Assembly: GCF_042678185.1 (NCBI RefSeq) | Contig: NZ_JBHUDQ010000004.1 | DNA: 64,000 bases | Reading direction: 5' to 3' (one strand) | DNA from: Ramlibacter ginsenosidimutans | GTDB taxonomy: Bacteria; Pseudomonadota; Gammaproteobacteria; Burkholderiales; Burkholderiaceae_C | Part shown: piece by piece, positions 42,762 to 49,505 of the stretch | Position numbering within the stretch: the stretch's first letter is position 1 | Layout of the letters: every line of letters starts with the position of its first letter | The notes under the pieces: model-generated | What the model saw: the letters and a program-made list of their open reading frames with translations, nothing else | Told to the model about the DNA's origin: nothing | Databases searched by the model: none | Program-made: the position numbers and the translations under genes

Positions 42762-43130
42762 CTATTTGGCAGCAGGTTTGTCCACCGGCATGCTTCTCTC
42801 GGCAATCAGACCAGATACCGCCTCATGGAATGGCTTGCCGGGATTGGCAGAGCAATAAGTGGTCAACCACTGATTCATCGAGTCCGGGTCAGGAAGGTCC
42901 GCATACCTTTGTGATTTCATGTAGAGGGCGACGTTCAAGCCAGTCATGAAGCCCTGCGCCCATTGGTTGTACGTAGCCTTGTTTGGCGTAATGCCCTGTT
43001 CTTTGCGAACGGCCAGATATTGATTGCACGACGCGATGCCGAGACCTCGCATAGTCACCGGACCACCGTCGGCGGCAGCAGCCGCAGTGGACGCCAGCAG
43101 TCCAGCCGCCAGCAAGATAAGAACCTTCAT
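42762..43130 (-). CDS. periplasmic Rap1a/Tai-like protein (cassette gene)
   Basis: A 122-residue product with a signal peptide to about residue 20. The pattern GIASCNQYLAVR (Cys about 35), YNQWAQGFMTGLNVAL, then DSMNQWLTTYCSANPGKPFHEAV (Cys about 93) matches the small two-cysteine Rap1a/Tai group, some of which are immunity proteins for type VI-secreted amidases. Homologues also occur as orphans. No effector gene accompanies it, as expected for a cassette. Start ATG 43130, 34 bp inside the cassette. Confidence 0.65.
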   Translation of the reverse strand: MKVLILLAAGLLASTAAAAADGGPVTMRGLGIASCNQYLAVRKEQGITPNKATYNQWAQGFMTGLNVALYMKSQRYADLPDPDSMNQWLTTYCSANPGKPFHEAVSGLIAERSMPVDKPAAK

Positions 43131-43158
43131 AACTCCCTTTGCAAGTAAGAACTTTGCG

Positions 43159-43272
43159 GTCTAACGTAAAGGTGACCGGCACGTTGCGGCAAGGGGCCGC
43201 ACGGTGCAGGATATCCAACGGCACTGTGCGGCCCCTTGCCGCAACGTGTCCGATTCGACCGTTCTGTTATAC
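43159..43272 (-). repeat. attC recombination site, 114 bp
   Basis: Bounded by GTCTAAC (43159-43165) and GTTATAC (43266-43272). The arms CACGTTGCGGCAAGGGGCCG and its near-perfect complement form a long stem. The hicB stop codon lies in the outer box. Recombination point at 43165 (minus-strand G/TT). Confidence 0.9.
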
Positions 43273-43479
43273 GGCGACATCCACGTAGTCGACCGTGCTC
43301 TCACCAGGAGGAACAGGGAGACCGTCTTCGCGGAGACCTTCGAGATGGAACACGATGGCCTCGCGAATCTCGGATTCGGCTTCCGCGAGAGTTGCGCCAG
43401 TGGCGATGCAGCCCGGAAGATCCGGAACGTATGCGGAGTAGTTGCCCTCCGCTTTTTCGATCACGATCGCGTAGCGCAT
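43267..43479 (-). CDS. hicB: HicB antitoxin (cassette gene)
   Basis: A 70-residue HicB-type protein: MRYAIVIEKAEGNYSAYVPD, then LPGCIATGATLAEAESEIREAIVFHLEGL, matching the partial RNase H-like HicB fold that blocks HicA. It lacks the C-terminal DNA-binding domain found in longer HicB proteins. It follows hicA with a 7-bp gap, the reverse of antitoxin-first order but usual for hicAB. The stop TAA lies within the attC outer box. Confidence 0.88.
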   Translation of the reverse strand: MRYAIVIEKAEGNYSAYVPDLPGCIATGATLAEAESEIREAIVFHLEGLREDGLPVPPGESTVDYVDVAV

Positions 43480-43486
43480 AGCAGCC

Positions 43487-43678
43487 TCACTTCAACCCGG
43501 CCTGCTTCCGGATGCTGTTCAGAGTTCCAAGGGCCACGTCGTCGCTCGGCTTCCCCGGCACGGTGACCCGCCCAGGTTTGGTCGGGTGCTTAAACTGGCG
43601 GTGGCTCCCGCGAGATGCCACAAGGTACCAGCCGTCCTCATGGAGCAGGCGGAGCACCTCGGCAATCTTCATCGCCAA
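43487..43678 (-). CDS. hicA: HicA toxin (cassette gene)
   Basis: A 63-residue double-stranded-RNA-binding-like mRNA interferase. The catalytic histidine is in SRGSHRQFKHPTKPGRVTVPG (His26), followed by IRKQAGL. It inhibits translation by cutting mRNA until HicB binds it. The start is ATG 43678 or, two codons later, ATG 43672. The pair forms one cassette; such pairs stabilise arrays by killing cells that lose them. Confidence 0.88.
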   Translation of the reverse strand: MAMKIAEVLRLLHEDGWYLVASRGSHRQFKHPTKPGRVTVPGKPSDDVALGTLNSIRKQAGLK

Positions 43679-43727
43679 AAGGATAGCAGGAGCGGCCTAA
43701 GGCTCCAAACGGGCCGTTGCACTCGCC

Positions 43728-43841
43728 GTATAACGTGAAGGTGACCGGCACGTTGCGGCAAGGGGCCGCGAGGTGCAGGATATCCAACAGCGCCTCGCGG
43801 CGCCTTGCCGCAACGTGTCCGAGTCGACCGACCTGTTATGT
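43728..43841 (-). repeat. attC recombination site, 114 bp
   Basis: Bounded by GTATAAC (43728-43734) and GTTATGT (43835-43841). The two arms pair over their length; relative to the 43159 site both arms change together (CCGCGAGGTG with CGCCTCGCGG). The DUF2971 stop lies in the outer box. Recombination point at 43734. Confidence 0.9.
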
Positions 43842-44462
43842 GGCAGTCTCACCGTACTCTTTCCAAGCTTCGTTGCTGATCAAGGTGGACTGAAGAATCT
43901 TGAGTCCGTCGCAACCCGGAATCGTTCGAAGCAGCTTCTTCGTTTCGAAGTAAAGCTTGCGGTTCATCCACGGACTGAGCGTAACTCGCTCGATGGCGGT
44001 CAATGGGATCGGAATGTCATACGAGTTCAGTCGCTCCCCAGGAGATTCGAAGATGACTCGGTACTCTTCCTCGTGCTCGTACGCATACCTCTTCAAAAAT
44101 GGGAGCTCCTCGATTCCGAGTGGTCGTCCGTCAATTTCGTCAAGCGAGAGGTACTTAACAAGTCCACGCCGGACACCGTCAACCTTATCGAGAGCGGCAA
44201 TGAGTCTTCGCCGATCGAACTTGACGCAAACGCCGCTGCCGCCGTTCGCAAAGACATGCCAATGGTGATATGTCTCATCCGACTCAGAGAAGCACGCGGC
44301 GAGGAGCGAGCGAAGCTTCTTCCCGCGTCGGTACAGGGTCATGAAGTGAATGTCGTTCGTGTCGTCCCACGAATCGGGATTCAGCAGCGTGACGCACCTG
44401 TTCTGGAGCAGGTACACGAGCGCCGACAGGTCCATGTATCTCCGGAGGTATCTCGACGTCAC
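43836..44462 (-). CDS. DUF2971 family protein (cassette gene)
   Basis: A 208-residue protein with the DUF2971 pattern: YLRRYMDLSALVYLLQNR, then LLNPDSWDDTNDIHF, ACFSESDETYHHWHVFANG, GVCVKFDRRRLIAAL, and a C-terminal LSPWMNRKLYFETKK. The family is common in mobile elements and defence islands; biochemical function unknown. GTG 44462 is chosen because the conserved N-terminal RY(M) segment precedes the first ATG (44435) and AGAGGG lies 6 bp upstream. Further upstream frame is translated attC, not protein. Confidence 0.72.
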   Translation of the reverse strand: MTSRYLRRYMDLSALVYLLQNRCVTLLNPDSWDDTNDIHFMTLYRRGKKLRSLLAACFSESDETYHHWHVFANGGSGVCVKFDRRRLIAALDKVDGVRRGLVKYLSLDEIDGRPLGIEELPFLKRYAYEHEEEYRVIFESPGERLNSYDIPIPLTAIERVTLSPWMNRKLYFETKKLLRTIPGCDGLKILQSTLISNEAWKEYGETAT

Positions 44463-44477
44463 AGCGTGCCCTCTGCC

Positions 44478-44591
44478 ATATAACGTGAAGGTGACCCGCA
44501 CCTGGCAGCGAGGCGCCGCGAGGTGCAGGATATCCAACGGCGCCTCGCGGCGCCTTGCTGCCAGGTGTCGGTGTCGACCGTTCTGTTAGAT
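44478..44591 (-). repeat. attC recombination site, 114 bp, with compensatory stem changes
   Basis: Bounded by ATATAAC (44478-44484) and GTTAGAT (44585-44591). Its arms read CACCTGGCAGCGAGGCGCCG and the matching complement, differing from the other sites by paired changes that keep base pairing. Recombination point at 44484. Confidence 0.9.
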
Positions 44592-44595
44592 GCGC

Positions 44596-44925
44596 TCATC
44601 CCTCGCACATGGCCGGAGAATAGTTCGACACGACGCCGTTTCGGAACTCGACCCTGCACCTACACACGTGGCTGCCATAGCTCTCGACACCGAGCCTCCC
44701 CGCGTTCCCACCGGAATAGATCAATAGCCTTCCACCGTTAGCCTCGGCCAACTTTCTAACTTCACCCGCCGTCTGGCCGGGGCGGAGTTGGGCACAGATT
44801 TCATTCGAGCGGGAGTATGCACGGGCGTCGCTCCATGAGCCGAAGAGAAACCAGGCGACAGCGGCCGCACAAAGCCCGAGGCCGACTCGCAGCACACTCT
44901 TTCCGATGGCAACGAACGAGCGCAT
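44596..44925 (-). CDS. small membrane-anchored hypothetical protein (cassette gene)
   Basis: A 109-residue product. One hydrophobic helix (LRVGLGLCAAAVAWFLFGSW, about 12-31) is followed by a polar domain with a Cys-rich end (SHVCRCRVEFRNG near 90). The QLRPGQTAGEVRKLAEANGG segment recalls SmpA/BamE-like turns, without enough support for a call. Its ATG begins inside the GTTAGATG of the preceding attC, so there is no room for its own ribosome site; translation must rely on upstream signals. Confidence 0.6.
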   Translation of the reverse strand: MRSFVAIGKSVLRVGLGLCAAAVAWFLFGSWSDARAYSRSNEICAQLRPGQTAGEVRKLAEANGGRLLIYSGGNAGRLGVESYGSHVCRCRVEFRNGVVSNYSPAMCEG

Positions 44926-45004
44926 CTAACGTCGGAGATGACCGGCGGACAGTAGGCCGGCGAAGCCGGCCGATAGGACGTCCGTGTCGATCGACCTGTT
45001 AGAC
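44924..45004 (-). repeat. short divergent attC site, 81 bp
   Basis: Bounded by ATCTAAC (44924-44930) and GTTAGAC (44998-45004). Its stem (GACCGGCGGACAGTAGGCCGG against CCGGCCGATAGGACGTCCGTG) is shorter and unlike the 114-bp sites. Recombination point at 44930. Its separate origin suggests the cassette came from another integron type. Confidence 0.85.
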
Positions 45005-45029
45005 AGCATTCGCAGCCTCTGTGTTCCCG

Positions 45030-46061
45030 TCAAACCAGCTTGTGAAACTTCGGCTTGGGAGAAAAGACCTTGGGCGCCTTTTGCTTAATGTGCAACCACT
45101 CAGGCGCATTGACGCTGATGAGGCGATGAGACTCAATAATCAGAGACTGCTGCGCCGCCTCATTCAGCGCTCCCTCTATATCGAGAACCGTGGCTTCCGG
45201 GTATTTCTCAATTTGCTCTTGCACCTTCTGTGCTTTGGCGCTGGGTTTCGTGTAGTAAGGTGGCGTGGGCTGCTTGCCGAGAGTGCACATCGATCGCGCC
45301 ACGGCGTGGTAGGCGTCATTGAACAGGCCCATGAATCCATTCGGGTCCGCAAGCGAAACCACCCACAGCCCTTTGGATCGGTCGTACTTAACGCCTGCGT
45401 GGTTCGCGTACTCAATGGACTCAGGCACGATACCGAGACGCAGACCGCGGCCGCCCTCAAGCTGAGTTACGTTGGATTTGACTGTGGCTGCGAAGTTGCG
45501 CGTGTCACCTTCCGCCGACAGGAAGAGATCAGTCTTCCAGATGTGCCGTATGCGCTCATTCAACTCGGCTTCCGCAGCTTGACCCTTTGCCGCCACCTGA
45601 ACCCAGGGGCCGAACCTGAAAGGACGACCACTTCCCTCCGGAAGAAGGAAAGCATCGTTACCTGCGTCTTCTACGACAGCGTCGAGGAAACCAAGGTATC
45701 GTGCGCGCTCATGGCCGAACAAGAGCGAGCGCGGAGCGGCATCCTTCACAAATGATGACGCCTTTCGGAGCGCGCTGTGAATAGGTTCGACGACTTTCGG
45801 TTCGCCACCGGATATCGCCTCATGCACAGCCCACTCAAAGCCGTCACCTCGCATGCCCTTGTCCCGCTCGAGCCGAATGACCTTGGCAAGTTGCCGCATA
45901 CGGACGTTCTTAATTTCCGTATTGAGGTCAGCTAAGTCTTCCGCGCTGAGAGAGTCAAGTAGTGCGCGAATAATCGACCGGGCCACCGCATAGAGTGCGC
46001 GGCCATATTCGTCGATCGGTGCGTTCTGCTCCAGAAACGTTACTTGCGGGGCGTTTGCCAT
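45030..46061 (-). CDS. hypothetical cassette protein, possible PD-(D/E)XK-like nuclease
   Basis: A 343-residue protein without a confident family match. ATG 46061 is preferred; upstream codons are translated attC. Residues about 190-240 contain IRHIWKTDLFLSAEGDTRNF followed by AATVKSN, an Asp...x-V-K spacing like the core of PD-(D/E)XK enzymes, with a Val in place of the usual Glu. Before it, EWAVHEAISGG (near 75) could be an N-terminal core Glu. The C-terminal half is helical and basic, ending in PKPKFHKLV. A restriction or defence role is plausible but unproven. It is the largest gene of the array, with no partner. Confidence 0.5.
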   Translation of the reverse strand: MANAPQVTFLEQNAPIDEYGRALYAVARSIIRALLDSLSAEDLADLNTEIKNVRMRQLAKVIRLERDKGMRGDGFEWAVHEAISGGEPKVVEPIHSALRKASSFVKDAAPRSLLFGHERARYLGFLDAVVEDAGNDAFLLPEGSGRPFRFGPWVQVAAKGQAAEAELNERIRHIWKTDLFLSAEGDTRNFAATVKSNVTQLEGGRGLRLGIVPESIEYANHAGVKYDRSKGLWVVSLADPNGFMGLFNDAYHAVARSMCTLGKQPTPPYYTKPSAKAQKVQEQIEKYPEATVLDIEGALNEAAQQSLIIESHRLISVNAPEWLHIKQKAPKVFSPKPKFHKLV

Positions 46062-46121
46062 AGTTATCGAACGGATGAGTTGTGCCGGATTATGTCCGCA
46101 AGCAGCCGGGCCTCCGATGCG

Positions 46122-46235
46122 GTCTAACGTGAAGGTGACCGGCACGTTGCGGTAAGGGGCCGCACGGTGCACGATTTCCAACGGCGCCGTGCGGCCCCTT
46201 GCCGCAACGTGTCCGAGTCGACCGACCTGTTAGAG
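46122..46235 (-). repeat. attC recombination site, 114 bp
   Basis: Bounded by GTCTAAC (46122-46128) and GTTAGAG (46229-46235). The arms are the common CACGTTGCGGTAAGGGGCCG and its complement. Recombination point at 46128. Confidence 0.9.
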
Positions 46236-46236
46236 C

Positions 46237-46884
46237 TCACTTGCCGCGCCCCAAAATCGAGACGTTCCTCTTAAGAAATGCGAGAACAAACTCGTCCATG
46301 CTGCGCACGTCGACCCCCTTGGGTGAGAGGTAGGTGACCTCTATGTCTTCCATGTATCGACGACTGACGCTGTTCTTCACGAATGGAGGATAGGCGATTT
46401 GTACACCGACGAGAGATCCGTCGCTTCCGGTGAACACATGCGTCTCAGGTTCCTCGCCGTGGCGAGTTCGGTACGCGTAAACACGCACGCCACGCTCTTC
46501 TCTCGCGAGCCACTCTCGGGCACTGGGATTCGCTGGTCGCTGCGGCAACGCGTGACTCACCATCCACTCAGTCCGCGTCTTATGGCCACCGCGTGGCTCA
46601 AGAGTGATATTCAGAACTGAGGGGGATGGGGCCGCCAAAGGGCTCACTGAGACCGACTTTCCCGAGGGGTACTCCACGTGAAAAATGAGGAAGCCCGTGT
46701 TACGAGGTTGAGTCGTCTGAACGCTGGGGGCGAGTGCAAGGGTGACCTCGCCACGAGATGAGGGTGAACGGAGGGTGACGATCTGCTCGCCCGCGTTGAC
46801 TGAAACCGCACCACAAAAAAGCAGCGTTGCAGCTGCGCATCGCGCTACAAGCACAGGGAACTCCCAATTTCTTAAACAATGCAC
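46237..46884 (-). CDS. secreted hypothetical protein (cassette gene)
   Basis: A 215-residue product. GTG 46884 is the only start after the attC and lies just 15 bp inside the cassette; residues 1-32 (NWEFPVLVARCAAATLLFCGAVSVNAG) form a signal peptide. The mature part has beta-rich stretches (IVTLRSPSSRGEVTLALAPS) and ends with RRYMEDIEVTYLSPKGVDV. No family recognised. The stop lies just inside the attC edge. Confidence 0.55.
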   Translation of the reverse strand: MHCLRNWEFPVLVARCAAATLLFCGAVSVNAGEQIVTLRSPSSRGEVTLALAPSVQTTQPRNTGFLIFHVEYPSGKSVSVSPLAAPSPSVLNITLEPRGGHKTRTEWMVSHALPQRPANPSAREWLAREERGVRVYAYRTRHGEEPETHVFTGSDGSLVGVQIAYPPFVKNSVSRRYMEDIEVTYLSPKGVDVRSMDEFVLAFLKRNVSILGRGK

Positions 46885-46893
46885 TTCGGTGCG

Positions 46894-47007
46894 CTCTAAC
46901 GTGAAGGTGACCGGCACGTTGTGGCGAGGGGCCGCGCGGTGCACGATTTCAAACGGCGCCGTGCGGCCCCTTGCCGCAACGTGTCCGAGTCGACCGACCT
47001 GTTAGAC
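46894..47007 (-). repeat. attC recombination site, 114 bp
   Basis: Bounded by CTCTAAC (46894-46900) and GTTAGAC (47001-47007). The isochorismatase stop TAA lies in the outer box. Recombination point at 46900. Confidence 0.9.
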
Positions 47008-47541
47008 CGCATACGCCACCTCTCCGCTTGCCACCGCCTTGATTGCAGGCCCGAAGCTCGTGATGTTTCCTAGCGTGGCGTTCTCGTGCAACCGAATGGC
47101 AGCTGCAGACGCGTGCTCTTTATCATGAGTAGTGTGTGCGTCCGAGACCAGCGTGACGGAGTAGCCCAGCGCAGCTGCACGCCTGACGGTGGTATCTACA
47201 CAGAACTCGGATGCATAGCCGCACACCACGAGATGCGAGACGTCCAGAGTCTCGAGAAGGTGCTTCAGGTTGGTCCTGAGGAATGAGTCGGGCGTTGTCT
47301 TGCGCACGAAGTGGTCGTCCCCATGACGTTCCAGCCGCGCTTCGAGTTGCCAGCCGGTACTCTCGAATTCCAGAGGAGCTCCAGGACTCTCGTGCTGAAC
47401 GAACACAACGGGCGCGCCAGCAATGCGTGCACGACTGGCCAAAGAATTGATCCGCGCGACCACAGCATCTGCTTCTAACGGAGGTCGCTCAACCTCGAAG
47501 AGCCCGCGCTGGACGTCGATGATTAGAAGAGCCGACTTCAT
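47002..47541 (-). CDS. isochorismatase-family cysteine hydrolase (first cassette)
   Basis: A 179-residue cysteine hydrolase with the catalytic triad Asp9 (ALLIIDVQ), Lys81 (HFVRKTTPDSF) and Cys114 (YASEFCVDTTVR). The family hydrolyses isochorismate, nicotinamide, biuret and other amides; the substrate here is unknown. ATG 47541 gives the standard N-terminus. It occupies the first position after attI, normally the best expressed cassette. Its stop is embedded in the attC box. Confidence 0.87.
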   Translation of the reverse strand: MKSALLIIDVQRGLFEVERPPLEADAVVARINSLASRARIAGAPVVFVQHESPGAPLEFESTGWQLEARLERHGDDHFVRKTTPDSFLRTNLKHLLETLDVSHLVVCGYASEFCVDTTVRRAAALGYSVTLVSDAHTTHDKEHASAAAIRLHENATLGNITSFGPAIKAVASGEVAYAV

Positions 47542-47574
47542 CGTAGAGATAGTAGGCGATGCCTGCCCGTGCGG

Positions 47575-47600
47575 TCTAACGTAATGTAGACCGCTGCTCA
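47575..47600 (-). other. attI insertion site of the integron
   Basis: On the minus strand GTTAGAC (crossover G at 47580) is preceded by an inverted GTCTAC box about 5 bp away, the simple L/R pair expected of an attI core site. The first cassette starts at this point. Nearby repeats CGAC(T/C)TGAAACCCCG at 47601 and 47711 and TGCGGGATAA at 47620 and 47685 are candidate accessory binding elements. Confidence 0.65.
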
Positions 47601-47785
47601 CGACTTGAAACCCCGTAAGTGCGGGATAAAAGTGCCGAAGCGGATGCGGCAAGTTCTTGATTCGCCAACTCATTCGAGAGGGAATGCGGGATAACAGGTC
47701 CCACGAGTCTCGACCTGAAACCCCGCAGGGCCGCGACCTGCGTCAGTGTTCGCTGCACGTCCTTGAGCGACTTGCCTTCCGCCAC
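47576..47785 (-). CDS. possible attI-borne leader ORF
   Basis: A 69-codon frame starts at GTG 47785 with AAGGAGAG about 6 bp upstream and ends in a TAG formed by the attI box itself. Its product begins MAEGKSLKDVQRTLTQ, with no family match. In class 1 integrons a short ORF in attI (ORF-11) boosts translation of first cassettes that lack ribosome sites; this could be an analogue. Expression is unproven. Confidence 0.35.
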   Translation of the reverse strand: MAEGKSLKDVQRTLTQVAALRGFRSRLVGPVIPHSLSNELANQELAASASALLSRTYGVSSREQRSTLR

Positions 47786-47817
47786 GCCTCTCTCCTTCGT
47801 TCAGACGATGCGCACGC

Positions 47818-47846
47818 TTGGTCACTGGAATCGGCCGCCATACACT
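47818..47846 (+). promoter_or_regulatory. candidate integrase promoter
   Basis: TTGGTC (47818-47823), a 17-bp spacer and TACACT (47841-47846) form a sigma-70-like promoter just upstream of intI ATG 47865. It is divergent from the cassette array. Confidence 0.5.
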
Positions 47847-47860
47847 GTCTTTTCATGCAG
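47845..47860 (+). promoter_or_regulatory. candidate LexA (SOS) box at the integrase promoter
   Basis: CTGT-N8-GCAG matches the LexA consensus CTGT-N8-ACAG except for one base. It overlaps the putative -10 element and ends 5 bp before the intI start, the location of documented LexA sites in many integrons. Confidence 0.5.
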
Positions 47861-47864
47861 CTCC

Positions 47865-48615
47865 ATGCCAGTGCCACCTCGCACCCAGCCCGTCTTGCAG
47901 TCCGCGCGCCTGTTGGACCAGGTGCGGGAGCGGGCACGCTATCTGCACTATAGCCTTCGCACCGAAGAGGCCTACATCTACTGGGTGCGCTTCTTCGTCC
48001 GGTGGCACGGGCTGAGGCATCCACGCGACATGGGTGCGCCGGAGGTGCAGTCCTTCCTCACCATGCTCACCACCGAGCGGCACGCGTCCTCGTCGACGCA
48101 CAACCAGGCGCTGAGCGCCATTCTCTTTCTGTACCGGGAGGTGATCGGCGCCGAGTTGCCCTGGCTGGAGGAGCTGAACCGACCGGGGTACACCCGCCGC
48201 ATTCCCACGGTGCTCAGTCCCGAAGAAGTGACCAGGCTGTTGCAACAGATGGACGGGACTGCTCGTCTTCTGGCGCGCCTCCTTTATGGCACCGGAATGC
48301 GGTTGATGGAGGCCCTTCGCCTGCGCATCAAGGACGTGGACTTCGACAAGCAGGTCATCGTCATTCGGGAAGCCAAGGGCAACAAGGACCGTGTCGTCAT
48401 GCTGCCTCGATCTCTGCAAGCCGATCTGCGCAGCCAGCGGGCGGCCGCCCGTTCTCAGTGGGACCAGGACCGGCGCTCCGGGCATGTCGGTGTCGATGTG
48501 CCGCACGCGTTGGAGAAGAAGTACCCGAAGGTGGGCCAGACCTGGGGGTGGTTCTGGGCTGAAGGTGTCCGCGGGCACCACGACGAGTCCGCTGGACGCG
48601 ATCTCCATCGGGTGA
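47865..48615 (+). pseudogene. intI: integron integrase gene with internal catalytic deletion
   Basis: Codons 1-231 encode an integron-type tyrosine recombinase: N-terminal core-binding domain, Arg146 in YGTGMRLMEALRLR, Lys near 171 in REAKGNKDR, and the integron-specific patch ALEKKYPKVGQTWGWFW. Immediately after Trp231 the sequence jumps, in another frame (48559 onward), to LKVSAGTTTSPLDAI, the normal C-terminal tail (LKV...RSPLDAL in IntI1), ending at TGA 48615. The about 80-85 intervening residues, containing HxxR, His/Trp and the nucleophilic Tyr, are gone. If translated, the original frame runs on to a stop at 48656. Integrase activity is not possible. Confidence 0.88.
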
Positions 48616-48855
48616 GGGCTTCTTCCGGCCGGAAGCTTCCGTCGGCCGGGCTGTGACTCGGTACCGTCGAGTTCGCCCGCCCCGATCGGCAATCCGCCAC
48701 CCGGTCCCGGCCCGACCCCGCCCTTCACACGGCCCCATCGCCGCGAATGAATGCGAACCGCCTTCGCATTCCTGCCGAACGAAGCCCACGACACGCCTCA
48801 GCTTGGCTATAGTCCGCGGTTCCGTTCCATGATGTACGGCTTGGGAGGCAAGGAG

Positions 48856-49503
48856 ATGGACAGCTGGTGGAGCCTTGGCGAGTGGTCCGGTTTTCCGGGA
48901 ACGAAGCTTGCGCTGGACAAGATCACTTGCCCGTTCTGTTCGGAGCCGGGCAAGTTCACGACGGAGTTCCACGCCGAGAAGAAGCAGCCCAAAGGCGCGA
49001 AGGTCCTGAATTTCGATACGCTCAAGTGCAGCAACTGCGCATCGTTCGTCCAGGTCTTCTGGTCCGCCGGCAACGAGCGCCATGACTTCCGCACGCAGCC
49101 CTGGTCGCTCTCCTTCGACAAGCCGCCCGAACACTATCCGGCCGACGTGGCGCGCTACTGGCTGCAGGCCAAGAAGAGCCTCGTGGCCTGCAACTACGAT
49201 GCGGCCGTCGTGATGGCCCGCAGTGCCGTGCAGCTCGCCCTGCGCGCGCATGAAGCGAAGGGAGCCACTCTCCTCGATGCGATCGACGACCTCGCGAGCA
49301 AGGGGCTGGTGCCGCCGGTCCTGCAGGATTGGTCGCACAACGTGCGCGAGCTTGGAGAAGAGGCGGCCCAGCCCCGGACCGCGCAATCCCCGAGCGCCGC
49401 CCAGGAAGCGGCGGAAGTCGTCAATTTTTCGGACTTCATGTTCGAGTACCTGTACCTGTTCCCGAAGCGGATCGGCGAGTTCCGCGAGCACAAGCCGGGG
49501 TAG
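48856..49503 (+). CDS. DUF4145-domain protein with zinc ribbon
   Basis: A 215-residue protein. Four cysteines in TCPFC (25, 28) and KCSNC (58, 61) form a zinc-ribbon-like site. The helical DUF4145 region follows at about 100-190, with ACNYDAAVVMARSAVQLALRAHEA and the hydrophobic block LDAIDDLASKGLV. DUF4145 domains occur alone or in restriction and defence genes; function unknown. ATG 48856 is chosen for GGGAGG at 48843-48848. It lies outside the cassette array, beyond the integrase. Confidence 0.8.
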   Translation: MDSWWSLGEWSGFPGTKLALDKITCPFCSEPGKFTTEFHAEKKQPKGAKVLNFDTLKCSNCASFVQVFWSAGNERHDFRTQPWSLSFDKPPEHYPADVARYWLQAKKSLVACNYDAAVVMARSAVQLALRAHEAKGATLLDAIDDLASKGLVPPVLQDWSHNVRELGEEAAQPRTAQSPSAAQEAAEVVNFSDFMFEYLYLFPKRIGEFREHKPG

Positions 49504-49505
49504 GC

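Noticed and set aside
43159..47007. Recurrent peptide VTFTLD and neighbours at the start of several cassette genes
   Set aside because: They are translated attC arms running into the true genes; true starts lie inside each cassette.
42572..47007. CRISPR array
   Set aside because: The repeats are about 114 bp long, have strong inner dyads and are separated by whole genes of unequal length; no cas genes are present.
48558..48656. New C-terminal domain of the integrase in the original frame
   Set aside because: The 32 codons after Trp231 show no likeness to any recombinase end, whereas the neighbouring frame carries the normal tail, so this is frameshifted read-through.
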